Source of the DNA: Blepharisma stoltei
Taxonomy: Eukaryota > Ciliophora > Heterotrichea > Heterotrichida > Blepharismidae
DNA length: 64,000 nucleotides
Reading direction: 5' to 3'
NCBI GenBank assembly: GCA_914767885.1
Contig: CAJZBQ010000013.1
Span: 1,178,001-1,242,000 of the forward strand
This document shows, one piece after another, positions 1 to 12,100 of the stretch (its first letter is position 1; each line of letters starts with the position of its first letter). Under the pieces are notes generated by a model. The model ran no database searches. It saw only the letters and a list, made by a program, of their open reading frames with translations, and was not told the origin of the DNA. The position numbers were made by a program, and so were the translations under genes.

Positions 1-958
1 CCCAATTCAATATTGGACCATTAGTGCCTTCAGGGCATACGACTAATCCATCTGACTCTGAATACTTACATTTATGGTTATTTATAAATTCTTTCCAGAT
101 CTTTTCGACTGATTTCTTAGGGCCATAAATAAAGCTCGTCCCAGTATCAATAATAGCCTCATTGCCAGAATCAAGGACTTCATCTCCCATTTTCATACGG
201 TCACAGTCTATTTCCCAGTAGCCAGGGTTTTTCTTGGTATTTGTGATTAGGTCGACATATGTGAAAGAAGTTTGGTTGGGGAGGGCGTAGGTAGATAAGC
301 TGCTTCCGTCAATCATGAGGTTAGATGATAGTGATTTGCTCTTCCAGTCGAGGAAAAAGGCAAATTGGCGGTTTTGGATTTGACCTGCTTTTTTAAGAGC
401 AGTAATCAAGCTTGAATAGCCTTCTCCTAGGCCATCTAGTCCAAATCCTACCAATCCATCTGCTTGGAATCCATCGTTGTCTTCTTCATGGTCAGCCAAA
501 AGAAATGCAAAGCTTTTTGCAGAAACTGATCCAGTATCTCCAATAGTAATAGTGTCTTCAGCCATAAATCCATCAGTTTCTCCTTTCAAGTAAGTCAACT
601 GCACAGGCTTGGTTAAATTTAAGTACGTATTCGAATTCTTTGGGTTGAATGTATTATTGCATTTGTGGCAGCTTGAGCAGCCATTTTGTACCACCCAAAC
701 AGTTGTGCTGCCTGTATCAAAAAGACAAGAGAAAGACTGTGGAGGAGTGCCAAGGGTGATGCTTCCATAATATTGAAACTAAATTAATTTTACATTTTCA
801 AAGTTTGTTATTGCAGTCGAAGAAGTTAGAGACCATTTCTTCTGAGCTTTTGAGTTTCTATAGTGTTCCAAGAATTCATGATAGGTATTGAAAGGAGATT
901 GAAGGTCTATAGAAATTGTGGCAATAGCCAAAGGAATGAAACCAAAAAGCCATAACAT
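1..958 (-). CDS. Pepsin-family aspartic protease A (3' end outside window)
   Basis: The minus-strand gene runs off the left edge, so its C-terminus is missing. The start at 958 is chosen because the two neighbouring paralogues begin at the same point of the signal peptide (MLWLFGF, then ATISIDLQSP); an ATG at 982 is in frame but unmatched. A 15-nt intron (779-793, GTAAAATTAATTTAG) follows the codons for NFEN, and its removal joins to FQYYGSITLGTPPQ. The first catalytic motif, DTGSTTVWVV, and the second, DTGTSFIYGP, are both visible. A CxxCxxC cluster lies between first motif and flap. Known of the family: two-Asp acid endopeptidase, secreted or vacuolar. The signal peptide supports entry to the secretory route; substrate is unknown. 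Confidence 0.88.
779..793 (-). other. 15-nt spliceosomal intron
   Basis: GTAAAATTAATTTAG interrupts protease A with an in-frame TAG. Removing it restores the paralogue-conserved QYYGS segment. Confidence 0.9.
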
Positions 959-982
959 TTTTATTAATTCAACATTTGACAT

Positions 983-1532
983 GAGAGAATATTATGAAGA
1001 TATTCAAAAATGATATTTAATTGGTACTGAGAATTGGCCTGACCTCTTAACCCTGTAGATGATGCTTGATATGGATGGGGAACTTGAGGAAGAGAGTGAA
1101 GTGCTTGATATGTGAATCGCTAGGTTTATAGAAGGAGCACAACAATACTGAACTAATAGCCAAGAGGTGATAGATGCAGGATTTTAAGATTCTAACTAGT
1201 TATCTGGCCTCAAAAGAGCTTTTGCAAGTTGCCTAATTTGTCTTAAAAGATATATAATTTGTGATAGACTGATACTGTCTTAATAAAACGCTGCTAGCCT
1301 ATCAATAAGGCAAAAAGGTTGTTGTGGAGTGCCTTAAATTAAGCCAAATTTAAGACATTTTAATAATATATATTCTGCCTCCAAGAGCTTTGATAGATTT
1401 ATAATATAATCTAAATATTTATATAAAGAGCATAAAAAGAAAACACATATAGGTGCAAAAAAGCAATTGTGAGAGAAAATGCAAGAAAAAACATTTATAC
1501 CATATGACAAGACAATTACTCTAAAGCGATGA
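983..1532. other. Intergenic, AT-rich
   Basis: Spacer between proteases A and B. I see no gene, long repeat or inverted repeat; it must hold the promoter of A and the 3' end of B. Confidence 0.6.
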
Positions 1533-2774
1533 TTAAAAGTTAAAGAGTAAACCTAATACACAGCTAATTGCTGCATATACTAAATTGTTTGCAGAATCAT
1601 CAACAAGACCAGATGAGCTCACTTTTGATCTTGCAAAGCCAATTCTGCTATTGTCCACATCAAAACTGATATAATAATTCCTAATAAAGACATCACCTAA
1701 AAGCCACTGATTTTGATTCCATGCCTGAATCGGCAGAATATACAAGTCATCAGGCTCATCATAATAAAGATACTGTTTTCCGTTTAATGTGTATTGTTTT
1801 CCGTTAAAAACCCAAGTCAATATCGGATAATTGCTTTCATTAGGCTTTGTTTTACATAAAACAAGATCTTCTGATTCAGAATATCCGCAGCCACTGATTT
1901 CTAAAACTGAATTGTATATAGCTCTGACAGAACTTACTGGGCCATATATAAAGCTAGTTCCAGTGTCAATAATACAAGGAGAGCCCATATCAAGAGCTGT
2001 GCCGTCACATTGGAATTGGTCACTGCTGATTTCCCAATAACCAGGGTTAATTTGGGTATCTGTTATGAGGTTTACATAAGTAAAAGCAGTTTCATTGGCA
2101 TATGTAGCTAAGTCGCTACCATCAATCATAAGGTTAGATTTTGGCGACCTGTCGAGCCAATTGAGGAAAAAGGCAAATTGGCGATTTTGAATTTGACCTG
2201 CAGTTTTAAGAGCAGTAAGTAAGCTTGGGTAGCCATCTCCTAAGCTATCTAGTGCAAATCCTACCAGTCCGTCTGCTTGGAACCCATCGTTATCTTCTTC
2301 ATTATCTGCCAAAAGAAACGCGAATTTAGTAGCAGAAACTTTCTCATTGTTTCCAATGCTGATGGTGTCTTCAGCCATGAATCCGTCAGTTTCTCCTTTC
2401 AAGTAAGACAATTTCGCTGCTACTGTTAAGTTCTTATATGTATCGGATTTGTCTGGGGTAAATGTATGCTTGCATTTGTGGCAGGTTTTGCAGCCAGTTT
2501 GTACCACCCAAACAGTTGTGCTGCCTGTGTCGAACACGCATGTGAAAGGCTGTGAAGGAGAGCCTAGACCGATGCTACCGTAATATTGAAGCTAAGTTAA
2601 TTTTACATTTTCGTAATTTGTGATTGGGGTTGAAGGAGAATTAAGGGATGATCTGCTTTTAGCTTTTCCAGCTCTATAGTGATTTAAGTATTCATGGTAG
2701 TTCTTAAAAGGAGATTGCAGGTCTATAGAGATTGTAGCGAAGGCTAAAGAAATTAAACTGCAAAGCCAAAACAT
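1533..2774 (-). CDS. Pepsin-family aspartic protease B
   Basis: A complete gene of 408 aa after removal of the 15-nt intron 2592-2606. It starts with a hydrophobic signal peptide (MFWLCSLISLAFA). The first catalytic Asp lies in FDTGSTTVWVV and the second in IDTGTSFIYGP, with the usual pepsin spacing. CKTCHKC follows the first motif and is shared with A and C, suggesting a disulfide or metal cluster peculiar to this family. The C-terminus is a short hydrophobic tail (NNLVYAAISCVLGLLFNF) after a small-residue stretch, resembling a GPI-anchor signal, so surface attachment is plausible. A and B are close relatives and C is more divergent; all are on one strand about 0.6 kb apart, indicating tandem duplication. 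Confidence 0.92.
2592..2606 (-). other. 15-nt spliceosomal intron
   Basis: GTAAAATTAACTTAG sits at the same codon position as the introns of proteases A and C and contains an in-frame stop. Confidence 0.9.
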
Positions 2775-3432
2775 TTTTATTGATTCACCATTTGATCAAT
2801 ATGGATATAAAATTCAATTTTATGCAAAAATTAATAGCTTTTAATAAGAATTTATGAATCAACTATCTATAATAAGCCAATTGTGGAAAAAATAAGAGGG
2901 TTTTTATTATATAATGGTATAAGCATAAACTCCTTTCAAGGTAAATCAAATAATGGCATTATAAAGAATTTCAATCAATAATTTTTTGAGTTCTTTTAAT
3001 GATTCCAAACAATTAGAATAAGAAAATGCAAATTTAAAATTAAAATAGTCTGCATATGAGCGAGAGATACCCATAGCTAAAGGTAAAAAAGGAATAAAAA
3101 TTGATATTTTATAAAAAACAGGAGAAAGGCTTCATTTTGAGGTTTATAATTTATATCGGTCTTTTTCTCATAGGGATTTTATTTTTGTAATAGCATTTCT
3201 TAGCAACTCTTTGCATTCCAAGACCTTATCAAACCTCTCAAAATATTGGCTAAATGTGCAACCATAAATTTCTTATATTTCTGAAAATGAAATATAATAA
3301 GAATAATATTTTTGTATGAGATATCATAAGAAATAATATTTAAGAATTTTGAATTATACAAATCACGGCTTAACTATTAACTAAATTTTAGCTGTTTTTA
3401 TTTTAGATTTTTTAAATTAATCTTTAACCTAA
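2775..3432. other. Intergenic, AT-rich
   Basis: Spacer between proteases B and C. No supported gene or repeat is visible. Confidence 0.6.
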
Positions 3433-4650
3433 CTATAGGCTAAAGTAAATTATAGCCGCAATACTCCAGGCTGTAGCAATTAAATTGGAAGCCCCATTTG
3501 ATGCGCTCGCTATAGATCTTGCCAGTCCAACTCTCAAATTGTCCATATCAAAAGTGATATAAAAGTTTCTTATAAAGACATCTCCAAGAAGCCAAGATTC
3601 TTCCTCATATGGACATATAGGCAAATAAAAATACCCGCTCCAAGAATCCTCGTAAAAGTATTGCAGCGGCTCCAAAACATAGCTTTTTCCATTAATCGCT
3701 AACTCAAAAATCGGGTACTTATGATCCTTAGGATTTTTCCAACATCTCACAAGTCCTGACTCTAATTCATACTCACATTCATGGTTACTTAACAATTCAC
3801 TTTGAATAGCCTGCACAGCTCTACTTGGCCCATAAATAAAGCTTGTCCCGGTATCAATTACAACTGGGATTTGCAAATTCAGCTCATTTTCATTAAATTT
3901 TACACTATCGCACAAAATTTCCCAAAAAAAAGGATCAGTGCTAGTTAAATTTACATAAGTAAATTCAGTATCATTTGAGTATTTTTCTAGGTCATACCCA
4001 TCAATCATTAAGTTAGATTTAGGAGATTGCCCTAGCCAGTTCAAGAAAAATGCGAATTGGCGGTTTTGGATTTTTCCTTGGTTTTTTAAGACAGAAACCA
4101 AAGAAGGATAGCCCTGCCCCAGACTGTCAAACGCAAAGCCTGCAAGTCCATCAGGTCTATATCCATCATTATCCTTTTCATCATTAGCTAATAAAAATGC
4201 ATAATTTTCAGCTGAAACTGAAGAAGAGTCTCCAATAGAAATAGTTTCGGCTGACATTTGGCCAGCAGTGTAGCCTTTTAAATACTGAATTGAAAGGTCT
4301 TCAGATAGGTCTTGGAAGGTTGAAGAGGCGGATGGGTCAAAAGTATTACTGCAGAGGTGGCAGGTTGTGCAGCCTTTTTCTACAACCCAAACCGTTGTGG
4401 AGCCTGTGTCAAATAGACAACTGAAATTCTGAGGAGGAGTTCCTAAAGAAATTGTCCCATAGTATTGGGCCTATTTTAAGCTTACATTTTGGTAGTTTGA
4501 TAAAACTGATGAAGAATACCCAAGTGCCTTTTGCTTTGAGACTAGGCTGATGTAGCGCTTTCAAAACTCGCTGTAAGACTTATAGGGGGAATTCAGCTCT
4601 ATTGAAATTGAAGCTAAAACAAGAGGGAGAGACAAGAAGAGAAACCACAT
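3433..4650 (-). CDS. Pepsin-family aspartic protease C
   Basis: 400 aa after removal of the 15-nt intron 4471-4485. Start at 4650 gives a signal peptide (MWFLFLSLPLVLA). Codon 30 is TGA; in A and B the matching YHEFLEHY/YHEYLNHY region has a hydrophobic residue there, so Trp fits. Both catalytic motifs (DTGSTTVWVV; VIDTGTSFIYGP) are present. The Cys cluster reads CTTCHLC. The tail (ATAWSIAAIIYFSL) is hydrophobic, again GPI-signal-like. It is the most diverged of the three tandem proteases but keeps the intron position, so the intron predates the duplications. Confidence 0.9.
4471..4485 (-). other. 15-nt spliceosomal intron
   Basis: GTAAGCTTAAAATAG after the NYQN codons; removal joins to AQYYGTISLGTPPQ. 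Confidence 0.9.
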
Positions 4651-5116
4651 TTAGAATTTATAAGGACAGCCATAAAATATGGAAACTTTTATATAGCATT
4701 GGAATTATGATTTTTGAAGCTGATATTAGAGGATTTAAATTATCAAGTATTTTGATTATATTTATCTGCTGCCATTATCTATAATTAATACACATTTATT
4801 TAAAATCCATTTTCTAGAATAGAAGATATTGAGCTTTTTTAATCAAAAGAAACTGTGAATTTATATAAACAGCTTGCTATACAATTTAATCCCTAAATAA
4901 TCTAAATTTACTTTAAATAATAATTTTATAGTAAAATGTATTATTATCTTTACTCCTTCCTCCATGAGTGAGCAAAATAATTGTTTTGGCTCACAGAGGG
5001 GTTAATTTTTTTTCTTTGAAATTTAAAAAAAACCTAATTAGGGAAGCACATAATTTGTAAAATGTTTTTGTTTCTCATGGAGGGGAGGTAGTATTTATCA
5101 CACTAAAGGAAAATCT
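4651..5116. other. Intergenic with a decayed MITE
   Basis: AT-rich spacer. Its only visible structure is the eroded family A element at about 4951-5090. Confidence 0.6.
4951..5090. mobile_element. Decayed MITE, family A (TCCGTGAGCGAAC word)
   Basis: Begins TACTCCTTCCTCCATGAGTG and ends near CATGGAGGGGAGGTA, so both ends keep the family's CTCC / GGAG termini and the CATGAGTGAGCAAAA word. It is much shorter and more diverged than the copies at 44560 and 51986. Confidence 0.6.
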
Positions 5117-5563
5117 TTAGATCGGATTAACCTTATAGTTCAATAAACTCTCGCACACCCCAGATATAATTTTTTCAGAGTAATCTTGGTATCTTTTGAT
5201 ACCATCCTCTTCCTCACTATTAAGATCATCTATTTTTTCATTTTTATGAACCAAATTTTCTTCAAGCTTCTTCAAAAATGAAATCCTTTTACTTTTCTTC
5301 TCTGAAAAAAGCTGGCTTGGGATACGATCAACCGACCCAGCTCTCCCCAAACTTATTTCTGACTTAGCTTGCTTCAGCAACTTTGGCAAAAATTTCGCTT
5401 CTCTGCTTAAAACTTACAGTTTTTTTATTTCAGTCCCTAAAATACTCTCTGCCCTTAAAGTATTTGCCTGCTTACTCTTCTCATCTTTAATCAACAAGTT
5501 GTCTTTGATATATATAATAATTTGATATAATTGATAATTGAATTCTCAGTTAATAAAAATTTT
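5117..5563 (-). CDS. Small charged protein, start unresolved
   Basis: The C-terminal part is a clear ORF of about 90 codons, rich in Lys, Glu and Ser (contains GRAGSVDRIPSQLFSEKKS). A 15-nt GT-AG segment at 5403-5417 (GTAAGTTTTAAGCAG) can be spliced to extend the frame upstream to a TAA at 5564-5566, adding KSKQANTLRAESILGTEI. No ATG occurs in that extension, so the true start, or a further intron or IES, is not resolved. No family is recognised. Composition suggests a cytoplasmic or cytoskeletal protein, but this is only an impression. Confidence 0.5.
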
Positions 5564-5621
5564 TTAATTAAAAAGATTTTCTGCTAATTTTTTATAATAT
5601 TTAAAAAATAATAATGTTTTC

Positions 5622-6155
5622 CTATATAGGAAAGCTAGGGAAAATTCCTTTTTCCTCCATCGTCTTAAGCTGGCTCGATACTTTTTCCTGGATTTCTTCA
5701 TACTGCCCTTTCAAAGCCAGGCTAACCTTTTTCTTCATTTCCTGCTTTTCTTCTACTGTTAGCTCTTCATTAAAAATTTGTCGATGAGACTTCATAAAAG
5801 GCCCTTCTCTGCTTCTCCTTCATGAGCTGTTATTTCTATGACAATCAATTCTTGACTTTGAATTTTGAAAAGGTGTATGATTTCTCACCGAAAGATGACT
5901 AAAAAACCTCGATAATTCCTCAAAAGAGTCTGTATGCTGAGTCGGTGACTTTCTTTTTAGCTTAATTTCTGGGGTTTTAAGCTCATATCTATTAACACTC
6001 ACTTTTGGACGAACCTCTCTTTCCCTTCTCCCATATGTAGACTTACTCCTCTCCTTTTCAGACTTATCAACCCTTATATGTGGGTTCGGCGACTGGTTCA
6101 GTAGGTATACAATTCTCCCTTTTTTGCTTCTCATAATTTCATGATTTTCTAACAA
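5622..6155 (-). CDS. Basic, coiled-coil-type protein of 177 aa
   Basis: The frame is open from the ATG at 6155 to TAG at 5622-5624 if the TGA after NNSS is read as Trp. The N-terminal two thirds are basic and Ser-rich; the C-terminal third (EELTVEEKQEMKKKVSLALK, then EEIQEKVSSQLKTMEEKG) is amphipathic, probably helical. The charged repeats resemble short ciliate cytoskeletal proteins, but no domain is recognised. It lies just downstream of the giant surface protein on the same strand. Confidence 0.65.
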
Positions 6156-6176
6156 ATTAAAATTATTTTCTATTAC

Positions 6177-9100
6177 TTATAAATGAAGATAAATCAATAG
6201 CAGAGCTCCAAAGGTTACAATTGGGCTAGCTGCTGAGGTAGAGTTGTTGTCTGATGATATTGTCCCTGCTTGGGTAATGATTTGTAATTTTGACATGACG
6301 TCGTCGCTCATTATTCTTGGCAGTCTTGCATTGTTATTTTTTGAGGTAATGACTACGACGTAACTGCTTTCTGGTAACAAGTTTGAATAAGTGATGGTGA
6401 CAGTTGTATTTACAGCTACTGTTTGGTTATAAACCATAGTGGCAGGTTTTCCATAAGCGTTAACTCCTAAGGTGACTTGTCGGGAGGATGGGATGACGTC
6501 GCCGTCATTGATTATTTGCATATAAAGGGTTCCGGCTGTTGCGCATTTCAAAGTTATGGTTACAGCTGTTTTTGTAGTTGTGGTCGCAGAAGGTGCTTCA
6601 ATCCAAGTCGGCCTTGGGTTTGATAATACTGTGATGGACTGAGCTATATTATAAGTCAAGTCCAGCGTAATTCCATAAGCAGATAATCTTTTATTTAGCT
6701 CTGATGGAATTGCCATATAGGTAACTGAGTCTTGAGGGCTTGGCAAAGAAGAGGTAGGGTCTGAGTATATATAATAGCTAGCTGTAGTATAAGAAGAATC
6801 ATCTAAATACCTAGAGGTTGGGGTTATATAAGCAATCAGAGATGAAGATATGGCTAACTGCTGAGCCAGCACATTAATAACGGTCGTTGTAAGTAATGTC
6901 GAATTGACAGCTGATGCAAATTTAAGAGTAATCATAATTGAGTCATAATACTCCGCTGTATAAAAATCAACAGAAAATACACTTTCCATCACATTTTGAT
7001 TCAAATCTATCAAAATTCCATACAAAATATAGTCGTGCTCTGTTGTCAGCCCAGAAATTGTAAACTCGTATATGAAGCTTGCCCCAATGTAGCCTGTATA
7101 GTACCCTGCTGTATTATTTGAGGCATAGCTAATTAGGCTTGTATTAGAAGGCAAAGCCAAACCTCTTTCTCCATAGGTGTAATAGAATATAGAGGCTTCT
7201 GTCGCTTGGAATGATATGTCGACCATATGCTGTTGCTTTGGATTATTTATCACAAATGAGGCAATTCCAGGGTCAGTTGTGTCATAGTTTGAAATAGTCA
7301 CGTGGAGGGATGAGCTTGACAGGTAAAATGAGGCTGCGTCAGTCCCTGCTAATTGGAGAGCTATTGTATATATTCCTACAGTAATGGTTGCACCAACTGT
7401 AATGGTAAAGCTGCCTTTTGTAGACCCTGCTGCAAATGATAAGGCTGAAACTGTGATTAAACTGGGAGGTGTAAAGGTCACTGATAAACCGCTTGAAGGT
7501 GCAGTCTCTAAGTATACATAAAGTGGGATTGAGGTACTGCCTGTCATAAGTGTAGGAATACCTTCAAAGCTGACTGCATAATTATTTTCATTGCTTATAA
7601 TTAGTCTAGAAATAGGTGGATCGTTATATAAGTCATAAGTATCTCCAGTCATTGTCCATTTTATAGTATAATTCCCAGTACTAGAGCCTGTTGGGCACAT
7701 AACGGTAAAAGCTGAGGATATTGACCCTTTGCTAAGATTAATTGATGTAGGCGAAATAGTCACCAAATTTTGAACACCATTTCCTAACAACTGATAAGTA
7801 AATACCAAATCAGACCTCACTGGCATTTTCGTCGAAGAAGTATGTATATAAAACGTAATCTGAGTCCCTGGGGTGATTTCTAACACCCCATCAGCAGTAC
7901 TAATAATAATATCCTGTTTTTCGTCTATATAGCTCACAACGTCTCCACTTGATGCAGTTCCATAGCTTCTGTCTACAATTGACATTGTATCCACATTAAA
8001 AACTGACATCACAAAAGCCTTGCTGATTCCTTCTGAAGATGAGGACTTTACATCTTTAAAAGTAGTCTGCAAGTAATAAGAAGACCCAATACTGCCTGAC
8101 GCCCCTGACATCACAAGTAAATTGTGGTAAGGGTTAGAACAGGTGACTGAGGATACCCAAGAAGAGGTTGCTGTGGACGTTGCTTTGGAGACTGCAAGGG
8201 TTGAGCAGTTATAGGAGTCGCTAAGACCTGGGAGCTCTCTGTCAAAGTTTTCCATAGGGAACCTGTACCAGATTTGGAACTTGCTTGGAATTGAGGAGAA
8301 GGTAGACGTAAATGTATAGGCAGCTGTTGCAAAAATAGAGTAATTGTCAAGAGAAATAGAGTTAAGAGTTAAAAGGGCTGGAAGATTAGATATTGTCACA
8401 GTCAGTGAAGATGTTAATTGATCAATTACTTTGTTGTTTGCATCAATTGAGACTATTGAAAAGGCGCTTGTGGTTGTTGAGGATATAGGGTTAGGCACAT
8501 TTTCAATGATGATATTAAAAGCTGTCCCTGCAGCAGTCTGAGCGAAGCCACTGAGGACTACTCCGCGCATATAAGAAGAGCTGTCACAAGTCAAGGCACC
8601 AGTCAGGAGGATACCTGCAGATGAGGAACACCTTAGCTCGCCCATAAAAGCAGGGTACTCCTTAGGGAACCAAATGACTATTGAAAAAGTAGTATTCAGC
8701 TGTGAAGCTGTAGTTAACGAGAAATTATAAGTTGCCAATTCAGCCGCATTTTTAGGCCAAAAGTTGACTGTAGCTTGAATAGCAGTTGTCGTTGCTGTAT
8801 AAGTGTTTAAATAGAATGCGGAAGACGGAGAACTAGGATTAGTCGACATTGTAAGACTACTCCACATTGACGAAATCTGTATAGGGGATGTACTATTGGT
8901 AGGAACTGTTATATCAGGAATTATCAGAATCATTTCAATCCCAGCTGGGAAGCTTTTATAAGGTTGAATTGTAATTACATTCCCAGATTTAGAGCAGGAT
9001 GAGTACTGAAGATTGAATATGCAATTGCTGGTATCCATTGTAGATGGTAAAGAAAAACTGCTTGGGACTGTGATAGTAAGGCTTCCTCCATGAGGCACAG

Positions 9101-12100
9101 AAGAGTCAAGTGAAAAATCAAGCAGAAATTGGCCTTTAGTGCCAGCTGACATTGGGAAAAAAGAGAGGGCTGTAATATATACACTCCCAGATACAGCAGC
9201 ACTCGTCATATTAAAGCCTGTATAAGTAGCACTATCAATGGTTAGCGTTGCTGATGAATCATAATAGGTCGTCACTGAAAAAGAGCCACTTGTAGCTGTA
9301 GATGGATTTTTGACTGTCAAAACTTTTACAGAAAAAGAAGTTCCAGCAGCTATTGTAGTGAATCCTGTAATTTTAATAGTCTGAGAGCTAAAAGTACAGG
9401 TTGAAGCACTTGATAATAAATATGAATATGAGCAGGTACTGTATACTAAGTCAAAACCACTTGGAAATGTTATTACGATATATCCTCCTGCTGGAATAGA
9501 AGTAGGGTTTACTATGGAAAATCTAAAAGTGACATCTCCTGCAGTCTGATGCATTGAATTGGGAGACACTGAAAGAGTTAAAGTATTATGAGTTGCAGAG
9601 GTTAATGATACCGAAGAACTGGCTTGGACTGCCAAAGTGCTATTTGTTATCATAGTAACTTGAAGATTTCCTGAGCCAGATCCTTCATATGGCCCGTTTT
9701 TCATTCCTACAATATTAAGAATGCTTGAAGCTGAATGGCTTATAACGTCGTCTATTGTCATATAAACTGCTGGCGCATATGAATTCTGGAAAAGGCTGTA
9801 TTTAGTTATTGGAATTGAGTCAATGCTCATAGAAAAGCTTTTGGAATTAATACTCCAGAGAGCCGGGAAAACGATTAATAAGAGATCATAAGCTTGGGAA
9901 TCTGCTGTAGGAAGCTGTAAGGTAACATTCAAAGGTGTAACAGTCCCTACAATAGTATTGTCTCTGGATATCGTAGATGTTGTCCATGTAGAGGCTGTAC
10001 TCGAAAAAGTCACTGAAATAGAACTTTGCTGGACAATTTGGGAGACTGAATTGCTGTCTGTATAGCCAGACTTTATAGTTATGCTTGTAGTAGCTAAACT
10101 TGCCCCATTTTGGATTAATAAAGTAAAACTTATAAGTGTCCCTGCTGCAATTGAATCGAAATTTGTAATTTTAACATTAGAAGAACCGCTAGCTGTAGTC
10201 AAAGTGCAAGTCACTGAGGCTGTCTTTAAATCCTTTAGTGTATATGGTGAGCAAGGGATTGAAGTCGCTGTAGAATAGGCATATCCTGTCCCTAACTTGT
10301 CTGGGAATGCAGATGAGGTTGGAAAATCAACTGAGAAAAATAGTTTCCTGTTATTTACTATAGTAAGAGCTTGATCAACTTGGATGCTAAAAGTATAAGG
10401 ATAATAAATGCTGACAGCCTTAGAATATGAAATTCCTGTTTTTCCAGCAGAAGTATCGAATGCTTTTGGATTTAGAGTTGTTTGAAGAGTAGTCAATGAT
10501 TGGCTACCTATTTTGATAACCCATTCGAGAGGATGAGATTTAGAGCTTGCAAGTGTAGGATAATTGAATCCAAGAGCTGGGGCTATTTTAATGGTTGAAG
10601 CTATACTAGAGCCAGTATAAGTTGTTTGGAAATAAATAGACTGACCACTTCAAGTTGGAGAAGAAATAGTGGTCAAAGCAGCATTGCTGCTATCCAACCA
10701 TGTTAGCGTTATTATATCTCCTGCCGTAATGCTGCAATCGCTCGGCATATAAATAGTAAAACTTTCTATGCCTGAATATGTACGAGTCAGGCCAATAGTA
10801 GCATAGCCAGTTCCTCCAGCATTGTTCTGGTATGTAAATGAAGTAGATGTAGGTTGGGATCCAGAATACGATGACGCCAATGTAAAGCCCCAGGTTGCTG
10901 AATTTGTATCTATAGTCATTGAACTTGAATTAATCGTAACTGACGTCGTTATTGTTGCAGAAGTGATACTAGATGATCCAACAGTTAATAAATTTGCAAC
11001 TGAAATAGTTTTTCCTGCATCTATTGCTCCAAAGTTACTTATTGTAGCAACAGTCCCACTCACTGCGCATGAATAAAAGCTTCCATCAGTTTTGTTAGGC
11101 AATCCACTTACAATATAGCAAGAGCTTGAATCTAAGGTTGCTTTATAATCAATAGTAATAGTTCCCCCTACGGGCACTGCAGTTTGAGTTGTAAAATTCA
11201 GTAATGTATATAATGTATTTCCGCTAGAAAAGTCACTCCCACTTGTATAGGGGTCATGTGAGATTGAGCTTATTACACCTGCTGGGACTGCAAGACTAGA
11301 TATTGATGCCCTGTCGACGATAATTTCTGAGTTCGGCATTATTGTTTGGACTATGAAATTTGCTGCACTAGCAGACAAGCTGTAATAGGGATTCATAATT
11401 GAAGTCACTTTAATCCCGACTTGAACGCCTGAGGCTAAATTTTGAGAAAGACCTGATAAAGTGAGGATGTTTCCTGAGCTTGTGCATGTATAAGTGCCAG
11501 GAATCACAGCGACCCCTGTTGAATAAGCTACAGGAATGCATGAGGTAGTTGAAGTTATTGAAAAAGGGCTTGGGATAGTTATCGTAAAAGTAGAGCCAGC
11601 TGATAGAGAGCTGGCAAGCGTAAAAGTAAATGTATAGTCACTAGTTTTTGTCAGTGCAATCGTGGTTGAGGTTACTGCCCCAGTCATCGAGGTTACTGAC
11701 TTAGCAAACCCGATTACCCAAAAAGCAAAAATTTCATTTTTCTATGCAATTAATTATAATTTTTTCTATAAAAAGCTAATATACACTTTATAATGAATAA
11801 GAGCTTTGGTACTATTTGCTATATTCAAAGAATAAAAAACGTTTAGCCAGTGGCAAAGTTTCTATCACTATAAAAAGTTATATTTTTTTAAAAAAAATAA
11901 TGCAAAAAACTCATATATATTTCGTTTCCCAAAAGCATCGTTAGAATCAATGATTTGTCCTCCATTATGCATTTGTGAGTAGATTGTAAAGTATCCAGTT
12001 CCCATAGAGCTTGATGGATTAGTTATATTTGGAACTTTTACCCTTAAGCGGGTAACTGAAGAGATTGTTGATGAGAGGGTGATTGTGACAATAACATTGT

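Noticed and set aside
4602-4784. Plus-strand ORF of 60 codons
   Set aside because: Overlaps the start of protease C in antisense and has no supporting feature.
11690-11760. Separate gene start with signal-like IFAFWVIGFAKS upstream of 11687
   Set aside because: No ATG in frame, and module alignment runs across the 219-bp insertion, so one gene is the simpler reading.
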